A DNA stretch of 64,000 nt. Source: Youxingia wuxianensis. GTDB lineage: Bacteria > Bacillota > Clostridia > Oscillospirales > Ruminococcaceae. Positions 63,415-64,000 of the stretch are shown piece after piece (within the stretch, counting starts at the first letter, position 1; every line of letters starts with the position of its first letter). The position numbers and the translations under genes were made by a program. The notes under the pieces are model-generated. The model was not told the DNA's origin. It made no database searches and saw only the letters and a list, made by a program, of their open reading frames with translations. The DNA is taken from NCBI RefSeq assembly GCF_014385085.1, contig NZ_JACRTD010000001.1:62001-126000 (forward strand). Reading direction: 5' to 3'.

Positions 63415-64000
63415 ATGAATAAAAGCGTATATAGTTTGGTGCTCATGGACGATGTGGTACAGGCGATCGACCGTGAAGCATACCAGTTGGGGACCAGCCG
63501 GTCGAACCTGATCAATCAGATTTTGGCGGAGTTTGTTTCTTTTGATACGCCGGAAAAACGGATGAAGGAAATCTTTGAAAAAATGGAACAACTGATCCAT
63601 GGAGAAACCACCTTCCAAATCCAACCTCAGCCTTCGGATGCCATGCTTTCTATCCGAAGCGCTTTAAGCTATAAATATAAGCCTGTAATCCGCTACGCGG
63701 TACAGCTGTATCGAAGTTCAGGGGATGAGGTGGGAGAATTGCGGGTATCCATCCGCACCCAAAGCCAGGCGCTTATCGCGAGCATTACCCGATTTTTTAC
63801 CCTTTGGGCAAAGCTGGAGGAAAAGTATCTTTCACGGTTTTTTGAAGGAAATGAAATTCCATATGAAATTGACAACGGCCGCTATTTCCGGCAGTTTTTG
63901 TTGCCGCAAAAGACGGAAAATCAAACCAATGAAAAAATTGCTGAAGCGGTGACAGAGTATATCCGGATATTAGACCATATCCTGAAGATTTATTTTGCCA
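63415..64000 (+). CDS. Ribbon-helix-helix-like protein, 3' end beyond window
   Basis: Frame open from the ATG at 63415 to the right edge (195 codons seen). CGGAGGG 8 bp upstream. The first 45 residues (YSLVLMDDVVQAIDREAYQLG then TSRSNLINQILAEF) have the beta-strand and two-helix pattern of RHH DNA-binding proteins, as in CopG-type regulators. The rest is a larger helical domain I do not recognise. A DNA-binding regulator is a reasonable guess. Truncated only by the window edge. Confidence 0.65.
   Translation, partial: MNKSVYSLVLMDDVVQAIDREAYQLGTSRSNLINQILAEFVSFDTPEKRMKEIFEKMEQLIHGETTFQIQPQPSDAMLSIRSALSYKYKPVIRYAVQLYRSSGDEVGELRVSIRTQSQALIASITRFFTLWAKLEEKYLSRFFEGNEIPYEIDNGRYFRQFLLPQKTENQTNEKIAEAVTEYIRILDHILKIYFA

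Overview
The window reads as chromosomal DNA from an anaerobic, spore-forming member of the Clostridia (Firmicutes). The evidence is the gene content and order: rplS, two type I signal peptidases, rbgA, rnhB and a YraN protein in one run; tig, clpP, clpX, lon and ysxC in another; a SpoIVFA/SpoIVFB-like pair; the NfnA/NfnB electron-bifurcating pair; and near-consensus SigA promoters with strong AGGAGG-type ribosome sites. Base composition looks moderate, close to half G+C by eye. No rRNA, insertion sequence, prophage or CRISPR array is visible, so genus cannot be assigned from the sequence alone.

Layout. 1-2992: a MacA/MacB-like export system, cut by the left edge. 3000-8700: a polysaccharide deacetylase, an AEC transporter, an ABC-F ATPase and a membrane-anchored 5'-nucleotidase-type hydrolase. 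8700-9815: a small HTH regulator with its own promoter and inverted repeats, followed by two small membrane proteins. 9854-10171: a four-gene tRNA operon (Val-Asp-Phe-Gly, minus strand). 10363-12721: small proteins, a ComEA-like protein, a PAQR/hemolysin III protein, a DUF1836 protein and a zinc ribbon protein. 12870-18102: two cell-envelope proteins with GHL10-type domains, the second a 1253-residue protein that also carries an amidase and three Ig-like repeats. 18273-20502: nfnA-nfnB. 20619-24668: SpoIVFA/SpoIVFB-like proteins and the radical SAM/DUF2344 pair. 24711-30247: rplS with a leader, then signal peptidases and housekeeping genes. 30408-40788: proteostasis and housekeeping genes. 40999-44888: a second FtsX/MacB-type export operon (minus). 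45207-48646: RlmD-type methyltransferase, an unrecognised gene, and two gene remnants (HsdR, EAL). 48711-55868: mutY, an ABC exporter, a MATE transporter, a CNNM/CorC protein and a CLC channel. 55952-57655: a four-copy hairpin-rich tandem repeat in front of a PfkB sugar kinase. 57735-60199: an aromatic amino acid operon. 60238-64000: HAD hydrolase, AGCS symporter, class II aldolase and an incomplete RHH-like gene.

The most striking system is the leader of the DAHP synthase-pheA operon (57735-58055). A consensus promoter and a strong ribosome site precede a 41-codon peptide whose codons 15-30 hold eight Phe, two Tyr and one Trp. A 12-bp intrinsic terminator follows before the first enzyme gene. 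The end of the peptide gene (57907-57918) is complementary, with one bulged base, to 57970-57980 in the terminator. This is the layout expected of ribosome-mediated transcription attenuation, and no T-box sequence is visible. The second unusual locus is the 159-bp tandem repeat in front of the sugar kinase, where the unit inspected base by base contains six short perfect hairpins.
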